The position numbers were made by a program, and so were the translations under genes. The notes beneath the pieces are model-generated. The model did no database searches and was not told the origin of the DNA. It worked only from the letters and a program-made list of their open reading frames with translations. Shown piece after piece: positions 7,414 to 15,847 of a DNA stretch of 64,000 nt; position 1 is the first letter of the stretch; each line of letters starts with the position of its first letter. Origin of the DNA: Streptomyces tubercidicus. Lineage in GTDB: Bacteria; Actinomycetota; Actinomycetes; Streptomycetales; Streptomycetaceae. The stretch lies in contig NZ_CP114205.1 of the NCBI RefSeq assembly GCF_027497495.1, positions 7,316,001-7,380,000 on the forward strand, given 5' to 3'.

Positions 7414-8462
7414 GACGTCCTCATGTCTTCCCTCTCGTCCTGTACCGGCGCTCGCCTGCCGACGCCCGCCCCCGGGATCCAGTAGCCCGCTGTGTGGTAT
7501 TCGTCCGGGCCGAAGGCCGTTTTGAAACGGGTCACCGAGGTGCCGGGGTAGGTGTCTCCCATGTGGAGCGCCCGTGCGCCGTGTGCGCAGGCGTCCTCGA
7601 TGACCAGGTGCAACAGGTACGGCGCGGCGTAGGTGGGCGCGGCCCGGTCCTTGTCCATGGCCCCTTGCCAGTAGACGACGTACGGCCCCTGGTAGAGCGC
7701 CACCACCGCCGCGGCCGCCTGTCCGCCATGGCGGGCCAGCCACACGCGGCAGTGCGGACCCAAGTGGTCGGCGACGGCGGTGAACTTCGACAGCGGGTTC
7801 TTCGCCCGTACCCGTCGGCGCACTTCGCCCGCCGGCTGGTCCGACTGGCGGTCCCAGCGGTCGAGCGACAGCTCGAAGAGCCGGTCGAACTCCGGGAGGA
7901 GCCGGCCCGAGCCATCGTGTTCGACCGTGAGTCCGGCCCGTTCGGCGCGCCGTACGGCGGAGCGCAGCGTGCCCCGGAAGCGGTGGCGCCACACATGGTC
8001 GAAGCCGCCGTCGAGCGGCAGGATCTGCGCCATCCGCGGATTGCGCCGGGTACCTGGTGGAACCAGTGCGTCCCATATCGCTGTCGACGTGGGGGACGGC
8101 CGCAGGTAGACGCGGTCCGCGGGCAGGGACGCCAGGTCGCGCAGCACGGTCCTCGCGCGGTCGGGAGTGAGCGCGTCGGGAGCCCCGAGCACACCGCCCA
8201 CGCCCCACCCCTCCGGCCATGACGCGTACTCCGCAACACTCCCGGCCGCGGAGCGCACCAGCGGCACCAGCAGCCTGGTGCCATCGGGCCAGAGGTAGAG
8301 GCGCGTCGCGTCCCGCCAGCCGTGTGCGCACACGGCCGATCGCCATCCCGGCGTCTGGCTCGGCAGGACGTCCGGGCCTGCCTCGGCGAGTGTCTCGTAC
8401 CACTCGTGATCCGGTACCGGGGTACGGACCTGGACGCCGTCCGTCGGCGCGGGGGCGCTCAT
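7410..8462 (-). CDS. GNAT/FemAB-like acyltransferase
   Basis: A 350-residue protein with the two-lobed GNAT arrangement of the FemAB-like Acetyltransf_6 group. A basic helix of the form GTLRSAVRRAERAGL lies mid-protein, as in FemAB-like enzymes that bind acyl donors, and a C-terminal lobe contains PYLLHLVIEDACAHGARALHMGD, typical of the second GNAT domain. The genes on both sides overlap it by four bases, placing it firmly in the operon. It could acylate an amino group made by one of the two aminotransferases, or transfer another carbonyl unit. Donor and acceptor cannot be read from the sequence. Confidence 0.7.
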   Translation of the reverse strand: MSAPAPTDGVQVRTPVPDHEWYETLAEAGPDVLPSQTPGWRSAVCAHGWRDATRLYLWPDGTRLLVPLVRSAAGSVAEYASWPEGWGVGGVLGAPDALTPDRARTVLRDLASLPADRVYLRPSPTSTAIWDALVPPGTRRNPRMAQILPLDGGFDHVWRHRFRGTLRSAVRRAERAGLTVEHDGSGRLLPEFDRLFELSLDRWDRQSDQPAGEVRRRVRAKNPLSKFTAVADHLGPHCRVWLARHGGQAAAAVVALYQGPYVVYWQGAMDKDRAAPTYAAPYLLHLVIEDACAHGARALHMGDTYPGTSVTRFKTAFGPDEYHTAGYWIPGAGVGRRAPVQDEREDMRTS

Positions 8463-9262
8463 GGACGGCCCTCTGGCACATCGCCCGGGTCGGCCGGTGG
8501 TCCGGGGCGAGCGGGGGTGGGTGTGGGTGCGGGTGCCGGTGCAGGTGCGGTCAGCAGTCCACGTACCTGTGCCAGGTCGTTCGCCGCCACGTCCAGCGCC
8601 AACAGCGCGTCCTGGATGCTGTTATGACGCTCCGTCACTTCGGTCAGCCAACGCGCCATCGTCACCGGAGACGTACGCAGCCGGGAGAGGTACTCCTCAC
8701 GGGTGTGGCCGCGCCGTAGCCACTTGTCCTTGAAGCGGTCGGCCTTGGCGACCAGGTCGGTCATCCCGGCGGCGTAGTCGGCGGCGATCTCGTGCGGGGG
8801 CGCGCCGGCCAGCGCCAGCAGGGCGGCCACGACCACACCCGTGCGGTCCTTGCCGAAGTGGCAGCTCAGCAGGAAGGGGCGGTCCGCCGCCCCGGCGAGC
8901 TCCCGGAACAGGAGCGGCCAGCTCCCGGGGGTCGCCTCGGTCAGGATGCCGTGCAGGTAGCGGGTGCGGTCGGCGATGCCGGGCCGCCGCGCGGCGATGG
9001 TGTCACGCGGATAGCCGGTGAGCGGAGTACGCAGCCAGCGCACGCCGTGGGCGAACAGTCCGCTCGGCGGCCCGTAGCGCGCCACCTCGGAATCCGAGCG
9101 GAGGTCCAGTACCGAGGCCAGGCCGTGCTCTGCGACGAGCGCACCGGCTTCGTCCGCCGTGAACGCGGTGAGGTCACCGGACCGGTGCAGAATGCCGGGC
9201 CGCAGACCGGATACCCGCGGCATGCGGTAGTTGATGCCCGGGGCGGCGAACACGGCGCTCAC
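8459..9262 (-). CDS. Tyrosine-phosphatase-like phosphatase (Y_phosphatase3 family)
   Basis: A 267-residue enzyme with the signature SCHFGKDRTGV, placing the catalytic Cys134 and Arg140 in the PTP-like loop with the Lys-Asp pair of the Y_phosphatase3/Siw14-like family. The N-terminal NYR...RPGILHRSGDL segment is also diagnostic of that family. The C-terminus ends in an Ala-Pro repeat (residues about 236-250) that is probably unstructured. GTG 9262 overlaps the stop of the HprK-like gene upstream (GTGA). This kind of enzyme acts on phosphoinositides, nucleotides or protein. In this cluster, removal of a protecting or activating phosphate from a nucleotide intermediate is the most economical role, as reported for the phosphatase step that ends aminohexuronic acid nucleoside biosynthesis. 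Confidence 0.8.
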   Translation of the reverse strand: MSAVFAAPGINYRMPRVSGLRPGILHRSGDLTAFTADEAGALVAEHGLASVLDLRSDSEVARYGPPSGLFAHGVRWLRTPLTGYPRDTIAARRPGIADRTRYLHGILTEATPGSWPLLFRELAGAADRPFLLSCHFGKDRTGVVVAALLALAGAPPHEIAADYAAGMTDLVAKADRFKDKWLRRGHTREEYLSRLRTSPVTMARWLTEVTERHNSIQDALLALDVAANDLAQVRGLLTAPAPAPAPTPTPARPGPPADPGDVPEGRP

Positions 9263-10452
9263 CGGGCCCGGCCCGGCAGGGCGAGCGCCGCGGCGAGCTC
9301 GTCCCAGAAGCGCGGGAAGTCGGCGTTGACGTCCGGGCCGTAGCGGACCCGGACGCACGGCAGGGCGCGGAGTGCCGCGAGGACGCCCGCGCGGATGGCG
9401 GGCTCCGGGCGTGGCCGTGGCAGCAGCCCGAGGTAGTCGGTGTAGTGCCGCAGGTCCGGTCCGGACAGCAGGGCGCCGTCGAGCGCGTCCGTCCGGCCGG
9501 TGACGGTTTCGATCCGCCAGCCCCTGCGGTCCCGCTCCGCCTGTGGCAACACGAGGCCCGCCGGGTGCGTGTCGGTGGCCACGGTGGCTCCGGTCAGTGC
9601 GGTGAACTCGTCCAGATCCGCGCGGATTCGCTTCCGGCCTTCGGGTGCGGTGCTCCAGGCGGTGTCGGTGAACTCCCGCTGGGTGCCGCAACCGTGGCGT
9701 CGCAACGATGCGCGCTCGAAGGCAGCGCGGGCCGGATGCCCGGCGAGCAGGGCCGTGGCGATGCCGATGCGTTTCGGCCACCCCCGCAGGGTCGGCGGGC
9801 CGCCGCGCCGATGTGCCCAGGCGACGAGGGTGTCATCGGACACGAAGTCCGCGCCGCACAGGGTGACGGCGAGGAAGGCCAGCGAGGACTTGCCCCGGTG
9901 CTTGGGCCCCAGCATCAGCACCGAGGACCCCTTCACCGCCACAGCCGATCCGTGCAGGAACACCGCTCCACGACCGGTGAGTTGCGCCCCGAGCAGCGTG
10001 CCCAGCAGCCGTACGACGGCCCGTACGGAGGCGGGCCCCGCGTCCGGCGCCTCGACGGATACCGCTGCGGTGCCGGGCGTCGCGGTGACGACGAGGGGTG
10101 CGCTGTCGGCCTCGCCGTCGCGCAGCAGCACGGTGCGGTCGGCGGAGCGCTCCAGGACGACGAAGCGGGGCCCGTCCGGGTGCACCAGCAGTTGTGGTGC
10201 GGTGTCCAGCTCCTGCGGGCCGGGCAGGGTGGTGGTCCGTGCTGTGACGGTCAGGCGCGGGGCCGTCGAGGACACGGTGTCGCCCACCTCGAACAGGGGG
10301 TGCACCAGGGCGCTGATCGCCGCCCGGAGGCCGGGGAGCGCACTGTGCACGGTCAGTTCCGCCGGTGGAAGGGTGAGCCGGAAGGTCTCGGCGGCCGTAC
10401 GCGGACCCGTCGGACGGGGGCCGGTCTGCGGGGATGCGGCGGTGACGGGCAT
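9259..10452 (-). CDS. HprK-like P-loop kinase 1
   Basis: A 397-residue protein. The C-terminal part from about residue 155 resembles HPr kinase/phosphorylase: a LHGSAVAV strand is followed by the P-loop GPKHRGKSS (182-190) and a DFVSDDT segment where HprK has its second acidic motif. The N-terminal half is a separate, unassigned domain. ATG 10452 is preceded by AAGGAGG, and this is the first gene of the five-gene run ending at 6299. HprK-like proteins in natural-product clusters phosphorylate small molecules or peptides. Cryptic 2'-phosphorylation of intermediates is established for nikkomycin and polyoxin, so a nucleotide-kinase role is likely here, but inferred. Confidence 0.72.
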   Translation of the reverse strand: MPVTAASPQTGPRPTGPRTAAETFRLTLPPAELTVHSALPGLRAAISALVHPLFEVGDTVSSTAPRLTVTARTTTLPGPQELDTAPQLLVHPDGPRFVVLERSADRTVLLRDGEADSAPLVVTATPGTAAVSVEAPDAGPASVRAVVRLLGTLLGAQLTGRGAVFLHGSAVAVKGSSVLMLGPKHRGKSSLAFLAVTLCGADFVSDDTLVAWAHRRGGPPTLRGWPKRIGIATALLAGHPARAAFERASLRRHGCGTQREFTDTAWSTAPEGRKRIRADLDEFTALTGATVATDTHPAGLVLPQAERDRRGWRIETVTGRTDALDGALLSGPDLRHYTDYLGLLPRPRPEPAIRAGVLAALRALPCVRVRYGPDVNADFPRFWDELAAALALPGRAR

Positions 10453-10686
10453 GGGCCTCCTTCGTCGGGTGCGTGGCGGCGCGAGGGCTCTGCGGGGCCT
10501 GACGGTTTGAGGGGGTGAAGGCTCGATGGCGTGAGGGCTCGATGGCTCGACTGGTGTGACCGTTTGATGGTGGCTGACCCGAGGGGGCCGGAGAAGGCGG
10601 TGTTCCCCCACGTGGAACGGTGATCTGCGCGGTTCGCCGAATTCCCGCCTGGCGGAACGCGGGAGGCGCCCCGAGGTTCCGGTGGC

Positions 10687-11235
10687 ATGGATAGGGTGCG
10701 GTGCGTGATCGAGATCGTGGAGTACCGCGATGCCTGGCCGACTCTCTTCGCGGAGCTGGGATGCCGACTGCGTCGCGGGCTCGGGGAGGTCGCACTGCGC
10801 ATCGACCACATCGGCTCCACTGCAGTGCCGGGGCTGCGGGCGAAGCCCGTGATCGATATCCAGGTGTCCGTCGCCGCGTTCGAACCCGCCGACTTCCGCG
10901 CACCACTGGAGGCGGCGGGGTTCGCGTTCCGCGCCGACAACCCCGACCTGACCAAACGGTACTTCCGCGAGACCTCCGGCCCCCGTACCCATGTGCACGT
11001 CCGGCGGGCGGGCAGCTTCGCCGAGCAGTTCTGCCTGATGCTGCGCGACTACCTCCGGGAAAGCCGCACGGACGCGGAGCTGTACGGAGCGCGGAAGGCG
11101 CTGCTGGCCGAGCGGCACGGCACGGACCGGCGTGCCTATACGGCGGAGAAGTCCGCCCTGGTATGGGAGTTGGTCCGCCGGGCCGACGAGTGGGCGCAGG
11201 CATGTGGCTGGCAGCCCGGTCCCAGCGATGCCTGA
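10687..11235 (+). CDS. GrpB family protein (UPF0157 nucleotidyltransferase-like)
   Basis: A 182-residue GrpB-family protein. The conserved blocks are IDHIGSTAVPGLRAKPVIDI, which is the degenerate nucleotidyltransferase core of the family, the C-terminal RTHVHV segment and an FRDYLR-like helix (LRDYLRES). GrpB proteins are widespread and mostly uncharacterised; some lie next to coenzyme A biosynthesis genes or are fused to dephospho-CoA kinase. It is the only plus-strand gene within the left half of the nucleoside cluster and interrupts two minus-strand operons, so it may be a passenger gene. ATG 10687 is used here. GTG 10705 is an alternative that would give the more usual Met-Ile-Glu-Ile start. 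Neither has a strong ribosome binding site. Confidence 0.85.
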   Translation: MDRVRCVIEIVEYRDAWPTLFAELGCRLRRGLGEVALRIDHIGSTAVPGLRAKPVIDIQVSVAAFEPADFRAPLEAAGFAFRADNPDLTKRYFRETSGPRTHVHVRRAGSFAEQFCLMLRDYLRESRTDAELYGARKALLAERHGTDRRAYTAEKSALVWELVRRADEWAQACGWQPGPSDA

Positions 11236-11298
11236 CTGGCGCCTGGCCGATGCCTGGCCTATGCCTGGTCGATGCCGTCAGGCGTCCGGGTCAGCCCG

Positions 11299-11835
11299 CT
11301 AGTCGTTGCGGCCGAGTGGCGTCGTGACGACCGTGAGGAACACAGTGAGGGCGGTGACGGCCGCATCGGGGCCGGTCGGCATCGGGCCGGCCAGTGTGAG
11401 GACCATGGCCGAGAGCACCAGGGCGTACAGCACCGGCAGTCGGGCGCGTACGCCGTCGGCTGCGCTGCGGCGCGCGGCGCGGGCCGTGGCTCTCGCCACC
11501 TGCGCGGAGAACTCCGTGTGGCGCAGCACCAGCAGCCGAACGAGCGCCGCCGAGGACGCGCCGGTCCCCGCGTCCTCCGTGGCGATGCGGACGATGCGGC
11601 GCACCGCGCGCGCCGCGTCGGCGTCCGCGCCGCTCAGAGCTGAGGGGGCGGGCGTCGGTACGGTGCAGCACAGCGGCAGAAAGGCCAGCGGTAGCGCGGG
11701 GTGCACGGCGAAGGCCACCGCCAACCTCAGGGCGCGGTCCACGGTATGACGGGCCGTCGACGGCGACGGCCCGAGCAGGGCGGCAGCCGCACCCAGCAGC
11801 GCCGCGATCACCGTGCTGGGACGCAGGCGCTTCAT
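11299..11835 (-). CDS. Hypothetical membrane protein
   Basis: A 178-residue Ala-rich protein with a hydrophobic segment near the N-terminus (residues about 8-22), a second at about 38-58 and a strong one near the C-terminus (about 134-172, around LPVLYALVLSAMVLTLAG). The middle is a charged, helical cytoplasmic-looking stretch. No family is recognised. ATG 11835 overlaps the stop of the larger membrane protein gene upstream, so the two are coupled and may form one complex. It is the last gene of the long minus-strand operon that begins with the TruD gene at 20572. A supporting role in export or membrane anchoring of the pathway is possible but not shown. Confidence 0.65.
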   Translation of the reverse strand: MKRLRPSTVIAALLGAAAALLGPSPSTARHTVDRALRLAVAFAVHPALPLAFLPLCCTVPTPAPSALSGADADAARAVRRIVRIATEDAGTGASSAALVRLLVLRHTEFSAQVARATARAARRSAADGVRARLPVLYALVLSAMVLTLAGPMPTGPDAAVTALTVFLTVVTTPLGRND

Positions 11836-13145
11836 GGCGTGGCCCCCTCGCGCCCGGCAGACACCCGCACCCGTACACCGGTACGCGAACTCCAGTCGGC
11901 CAGTACCGCAGCCAGCAAGGGGTCGGGCTCACCGGGCAGCAGGACCTCTCTCGCACCTGCTTCAAGGAGGGCACTGACCCGAGCGGCCGCAATCCTCCGC
12001 CACGTCTCGTCATCCAGGTCGACACCGCCCGCGAACTCGGCGGACAACACGGTGCGCCAGCCGTGCGGCAGAGACTGCGCGAGATCAGCCAGGTGGCACA
12101 GCCGTACGGTGTGGGGCAGCCGTTCCGGCACGGAGTCGTCCGGGCCTAGGGAACCCAGGTGCACATTCGCGGCGAGATCGGCAAAGCCCAGGCGGCTGGC
12201 CCGCGCGGGAACGATGACGAGCCCGTCAGGCAGGACCCCCGCAGGCATGACCCCGGGAGCGCCCTCCTCCGGTTCCGCCGCCCGTTCCACCTCCCGCAGA
12301 TGACGCCGCGTCACCCGCCAGTGCCGTACGGCCGTCAGGTCCACCGCCGTCAGGCCGTACACAAAGCGGGCGAGCAGGACCGCGGCCGCGCACAGGCCCG
12401 CCGCGGCATCCGGACGGCGCGCTGCGGCCAGCGCCGGTCCGAGCGCGGCACCGGCGGCGAGCACGCCGATGAGCACGGTGACGATCCGCGCCTCACGGCG
12501 CCGGGCGTCCCAGCCGGCTCGTCCGGTCCGTCCGGCGCGTCCAGCCCCTCCGTCCCGTCCCGTGCCGTCCCCCCGCCGTCTACGAGGACGCACCACCAAA
12601 CCGACCGCGACCGCGGCGCACAAGCCAGGCCCCACCACCAGAGACGGATCCACAACGGCCAGCGCCACGCAGGCACTTGCGACCGTCAGCAGTGAACCGG
12701 TGAGGTGAGCGAGGACGGCAACCGCCGCACCCGGTTTTGGCTCCCAGCGGATCGCGACGCCCGCGGCGGCGTACAGGTGGCTCGATAGCGGCTCCGGGGC
12801 CCGCCGGCCCGGGGCCCGCCGGCCCGGGGCCGCGCCCAGCCGCTGCACGGCGCGCAGCAGCCGGATCCGGGCGGCCCGGTCCCGGGCGTGGGCGGTCGGG
12901 GCGAGCGCGGCGGTGCCCAGGGCGGCCCCGGCCTGGTACAGCAGCCAGCATCCGATCAGCCACCAGAGCACCGCAGGCGTCGGATACCCGAGCAGCAGAA
13001 TGCCCGCCGCACACCCGGCGCCACGCAGAACGGCCCCACCGATGACTCCCAACGGCCCCCACACACCGGTCACACCCCGACCGGCCACGCCCACACCCGT
13101 CCCGTCCACACCGGCCACGCCCCTACCGGCCACGCCCACACCCAT
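11832..13145 (-). CDS. Hypothetical membrane protein with large cytoplasmic C-terminal domain
   Basis: A protein of about 437 residues with several hydrophobic helices (a group at residues about 25-60, then about 135-185 and 215-265) and a hydrophilic C-terminal domain of about 150 residues. The N-terminus and a loop near residue 100 contain low-complexity Gly/Val and Arg/Ala/Pro repeats encoded by tandem DNA repeats. No transporter family signature was recognised. Translation can start at GTG 13148 or ATG 13145, both overlapping the stop of the HprK-like kinase 2 gene. Together with the smaller membrane protein after it, it forms a two-protein membrane module in the nucleoside operon. Its function is not known. 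Confidence 0.65.
   Translation of the reverse strand: MGVGVAGRGVAGVDGTGVGVAGRGVTGVWGPLGVIGGAVLRGAGCAAGILLLGYPTPAVLWWLIGCWLLYQAGAALGTAALAPTAHARDRAARIRLLRAVQRLGAAPGRRAPGRRAPEPLSSHLYAAAGVAIRWEPKPGAAVAVLAHLTGSLLTVASACVALAVVDPSLVVGPGLCAAVAVGLVVRPRRRRGDGTGRDGGAGRAGRTGRAGWDARRREARIVTVLIGVLAAGAALGPALAAARRPDAAAGLCAAAVLLARFVYGLTAVDLTAVRHWRVTRRHLREVERAAEPEEGAPGVMPAGVLPDGLVIVPARASRLGFADLAANVHLGSLGPDDSVPERLPHTVRLCHLADLAQSLPHGWRTVLSAEFAGGVDLDDETWRRIAAARVSALLEAGAREVLLPGEPDPLLAAVLADWSSRTGVRVRVSAGREGATP
13080..13143 (+). repeat. Direct repeats at the N-terminal coding end of the membrane-protein gene
   Basis: Three copies of the 13-mer ACCGGCCACGCCC lie at 13080, 13110 and 13125. The first and third copies extend to a shared 19-mer. 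They encode alternating Gly-Val-Gly-Val-Ala-Gly-Arg-type residues of the minus-strand membrane protein. A related 15-bp duplication (GCCCGCCGGCCCGGG) lies at about 12797-12826 in the same gene. Confidence 0.75.
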
Positions 13146-14281
13146 CACGGCGCCGCACCCCGCCACCCGGGCGGCGCCCCACCCGGAAAGCCCATCAGCA
13201 CGCGGCCCAACGCCTCCTCGGCCCGCTGCCGCAGGGGATCCCATCCAAGCGCGGACCCAGCCACCTCTTCGGCCAGCCCGGCGATATCCCTCACCTGGGT
13301 GGAACGGCCGGCCGCCGGCCACGCCAGGAACCCGGCGTCGGACGGCAGCGACTGCGCCCGCACGGCGGCGGCCGTCACCTCGGGGACGATCGCGCGCGCC
13401 ACGGGCACACCACCCCCCTCGGCCGGGGACAGCACCACCAGCTTGCCCAGCGGGGCACAGCCGGCGGTGCGGACACCCAGGACGCGTTCCGCCTCCGCCG
13501 GGGCGAAGACCACCTTGGCCGGTGTCTGCGGCAGGTCGGCCACCCGGCACTGGCCGTCACCGTGGCGCAGCAGAGCGGCCTCGCGTACCCGCGTCGCCAG
13601 GCCCAGCCCTTCGAGCGTGCCCCAGCGGAAGCGCGGCAACAGCCCGGACCCCACGGCCCACCAGCCACCCGGGCCCGGCACCAGCAGGGTCCGGTCGCCG
13701 CTCACGAAGCAGCCACCCGCCCGTGCGAGACGCAGGGCCAGCGTGCTCTTGCCGGTACCGGAGTCGCCGAGGAACGCGATGGCCCGCCCGTCCCGGCCGG
13801 TCGCGGCGGACGCGTGCACGGTCAGGCCGCCGAGGGCCGAGAGTGCGGCCGCCACCAGGGCCCGCAGCACGATGTCGCCGGTCCGTGCGCGCTGTTCGGT
13901 ACCGCTGTCGTCGTCGTGCAGGATCGTCCACCAGCCGTAGCGATGGCCGATGGCGTGCCGGGGGAGCGCCGGGTCCGCCGCGTCGGCGGGGCGGTCGCCG
14001 CAGCACAGCCATGTCCCGTCCGGGGTACGCCAGTAGTTCTCCTCGCGCAGCCGCCGGGCAGGTCCCGATGCCATCCGCTCCAGCCGGTCCAGCGCTGCTG
14101 GGTCCCGCATCGAGCGCACACGGAGGCGGAGGCGGCCGTACCCGGGCCAGACCGAGGGCGTGGTCGTGACGAGCTGCGTCGCGACCCGTGCGGTCTCGGC
14201 CTCGTCGCCGGCCGTGTACGACCAGGACACCGGTCCCCACTGGGCCCGCGCCGTGCGGCGGTCGGGCGGTTCGGCCGGCAC
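13145..14281 (-). CDS. HprK-like P-loop kinase 2
   Basis: A 378-residue protein whose C-terminal two thirds match the HprK-related fold: LTVHASAA followed by FLGDSGTGKST (Walker A 172-180) and a CFVSGDRTLLV segment that takes the place of the HprK second acidic motif. The P-loop is more canonical than in the kinase at 9259. GTG 14281 follows the stop of the methyltransferase gene by one base, and the stop overlaps the membrane-protein gene. HprK-like enzymes often phosphorylate a hydroxyl on a peptide or small molecule. Two such kinases in one cluster with two Cys-phosphatases suggest a phosphorylate-then-deprotect strategy on the nucleoside scaffold or a self-resistance reaction. Confidence 0.75.
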   Translation of the reverse strand: MPAEPPDRRTARAQWGPVSWSYTAGDEAETARVATQLVTTTPSVWPGYGRLRLRVRSMRDPAALDRLERMASGPARRLREENYWRTPDGTWLCCGDRPADAADPALPRHAIGHRYGWWTILHDDDSGTEQRARTGDIVLRALVAAALSALGGLTVHASAATGRDGRAIAFLGDSGTGKSTLALRLARAGGCFVSGDRTLLVPGPGGWWAVGSGLLPRFRWGTLEGLGLATRVREAALLRHGDGQCRVADLPQTPAKVVFAPAEAERVLGVRTAGCAPLGKLVVLSPAEGGGVPVARAIVPEVTAAAVRAQSLPSDAGFLAWPAAGRSTQVRDIAGLAEEVAGSALGWDPLRQRAEEALGRVLMGFPGGAPPGWRGAAP

Positions 14282-14282
14282 G

Positions 14283-15188
14283 TCAGGAGACCTCGGCCAG
14301 CCGTGCGGTGAGCAGCGCGGGAAGCAGCCGCCCGGCCAGGTATTCCTCCCGGGCGGTGGTGAGCGTGCGGCGGATGAGGTCCACCGGCTCGGTGCCGTAG
14401 ATGCGGACCACGCTCCCGTGGAACAGGCGCACCACCTTCAGCCGGTCCGCCAGCAGTGCGACGGCCCACTCCCGCAGATCCCGGTGCACCACCTCGGTGA
14501 ACCCGGCCTCGCGCAACTGCCGCAGCCGGTCCGGCAGGGACGTGACGAAGAAGACGTCCGGCGGGTGCGCCTCGTGGAAGGCGGCGGACGGTGCGCGGCC
14601 CGGCGGCGCCAGGCTCACCTCCTCGGTGACCACGAGCAGTCCTCCGGGGCGCAGCAGGCGGGCCGCCTCCCGCAGTACCGCGCCGGGCCGTGGGAAGTGC
14701 GGCATCGAACCGGTCACGATGACGACATCCAACCCCCCGTCGGGCAGCGGGACTTCGGTGGCGTCGGCGCAGATCTCGGTCACTTCGTCGCGGCCTTGCG
14801 CGGCGGTGATACGCCGGCTGACGGCACAGTGCTCGGGGACCAGGTCGATGCCGTACATCCGCGCCACGCCACCGCCGTCCTGGGCGAGCGCGTCCGCCAG
14901 GTACCGCAGCGCGCCGCCGAAGCCGCTGCCCAGTTCACCCACGGTCAGCACGTCGTCCGGGAATGTTTCGCGGACGAGTTGGGTGACGAGATCGCAGCCC
15001 TGGGGGCCGAAGTGGCCCATCTGGTCCAGGCCCAGCAGTCCCTTGGGGCCGCTCTCCCCGGTGAACTCGACGATGGCGGCCTCGGTCCGCTCCCAGTCGT
15101 GCAGCGCGGGGAAGAGCTCCTGGTGATAGTGGTGCTGGACCCGGGTCTGCTCGGTGCCGTCGTGGCGTCGGGGCATCGGGGTCACCAT
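14283..15188 (-). CDS. SAM-dependent class I methyltransferase
   Basis: A 301-residue Rossmann-fold methyltransferase. Motif I is LTVGELGSGFGGALRYL (residues about 81-97), followed by an acidic residue ending strand 2 (YGIDLV) and a DVVIVTGSMPHFP segment after strand 4. The N-terminal helical lid with GLLGLDQMGHFG resembles sarcosine/glycine- and sugar-type O- or N-methyltransferases. The start overlaps the stop of the oxygenase upstream by seven bases. Malayamycin carries a methyl ether, so one of the two methyltransferases of this cluster (the other at 17302) probably makes it. Which one cannot be decided from the sequence. Confidence 0.8.
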   Translation of the reverse strand: MVTPMPRRHDGTEQTRVQHHYHQELFPALHDWERTEAAIVEFTGESGPKGLLGLDQMGHFGPQGCDLVTQLVRETFPDDVLTVGELGSGFGGALRYLADALAQDGGGVARMYGIDLVPEHCAVSRRITAAQGRDEVTEICADATEVPLPDGGLDVVIVTGSMPHFPRPGAVLREAARLLRPGGLLVVTEEVSLAPPGRAPSAAFHEAHPPDVFFVTSLPDRLRQLREAGFTEVVHRDLREWAVALLADRLKVVRLFHGSVVRIYGTEPVDLIRRTLTTAREEYLAGRLLPALLTARLAEVS

Positions 15189-15847
15189 GTCGGGTGCTCC
15201 TCGGCGACGAAGTGCACGAGCAGGACGCGCCGGTCCTGCTCCGCCCGTTCAGCGACCGGCATCACGGTGTGCCACGAGTGCGGCGAGGGGACCAGCAGTA
15301 CCGAGTCGGTGAGTCCCGGCAGGATCTCGGCGGCGACATCGTCCACGGCGGGGGAGCGCAGGATGCGCAGGGCTCCGCTCCATTCCGGGCGCCAGCCCTC
15401 GTTGAAGTACCAGGTCTGGGTGACGATCTTGTCGGCGCGGTCGGTGTGCGGGTCGATCCACGACCCGGAGCCGTACCGTACGGCGCGTACCTCCAGCAAA
15501 CAGCCGCCGAGGTTACGGCCGGTGGCTTCGGCGACCGCCGCGGGATAGCCGTCGTCGAGCAGGGACGCGACCAGGCCCTGCCACAGGGGTGTCAGCCGGC
15601 GCATGCCCTCGGGCAGGGGGACGCCGCCCTGGACCAGCGTCAGGTTCCAGGTGCGGTAGCCCTTGCCGGCGGCGGTGCCACCGGCCCGCTCGGTGAGGGT
15701 GAACCCCTCGGAGGGGAACTCCGCGGCGAGACGGCGCCGGACGGAATCCCCGGGCAGGGAGTCCGCCACCAGCCCCCAGGCGAAGGGGTCGCGGGCCATG
15801 GTCGTGCGGGCGATGGCGTCCCGGTCGAGCACTGCGGTGGTCGTCAC
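15182..15847 (-). CDS. 2-oxoglutarate/Fe(II)-dependent oxygenase, cluster paralogue B
   Basis: A 221-residue double-stranded beta-helix oxygenase with iron ligands His134 and Asp136 in IDPHTDR and His193 in HSWHTV. It shares the RYGxxxWxDPHxD...YFNExW core with the oxygenase at 6299-6925, showing duplication within the cluster. GTG 15847 overlaps the stop of the enolpyruvyl transferase gene (GTGA), so the two are translated together. Likely roles are hydroxylation or oxidative carbon loss on the bicyclic acid formed after radical cyclisation, by analogy with the two 2OG oxygenases of nikkomycin/polyoxin clusters. The two paralogues may act on successive carbons. Confidence 0.82.
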   Translation of the reverse strand: MTTTAVLDRDAIARTTMARDPFAWGLVADSLPGDSVRRRLAAEFPSEGFTLTERAGGTAAGKGYRTWNLTLVQGGVPLPEGMRRLTPLWQGLVASLLDDGYPAAVAEATGRNLGGCLLEVRAVRYGSGSWIDPHTDRADKIVTQTWYFNEGWRPEWSGALRILRSPAVDDVAAEILPGLTDSVLLVPSPHSWHTVMPVAERAEQDRRVLLVHFVAEEHPTW

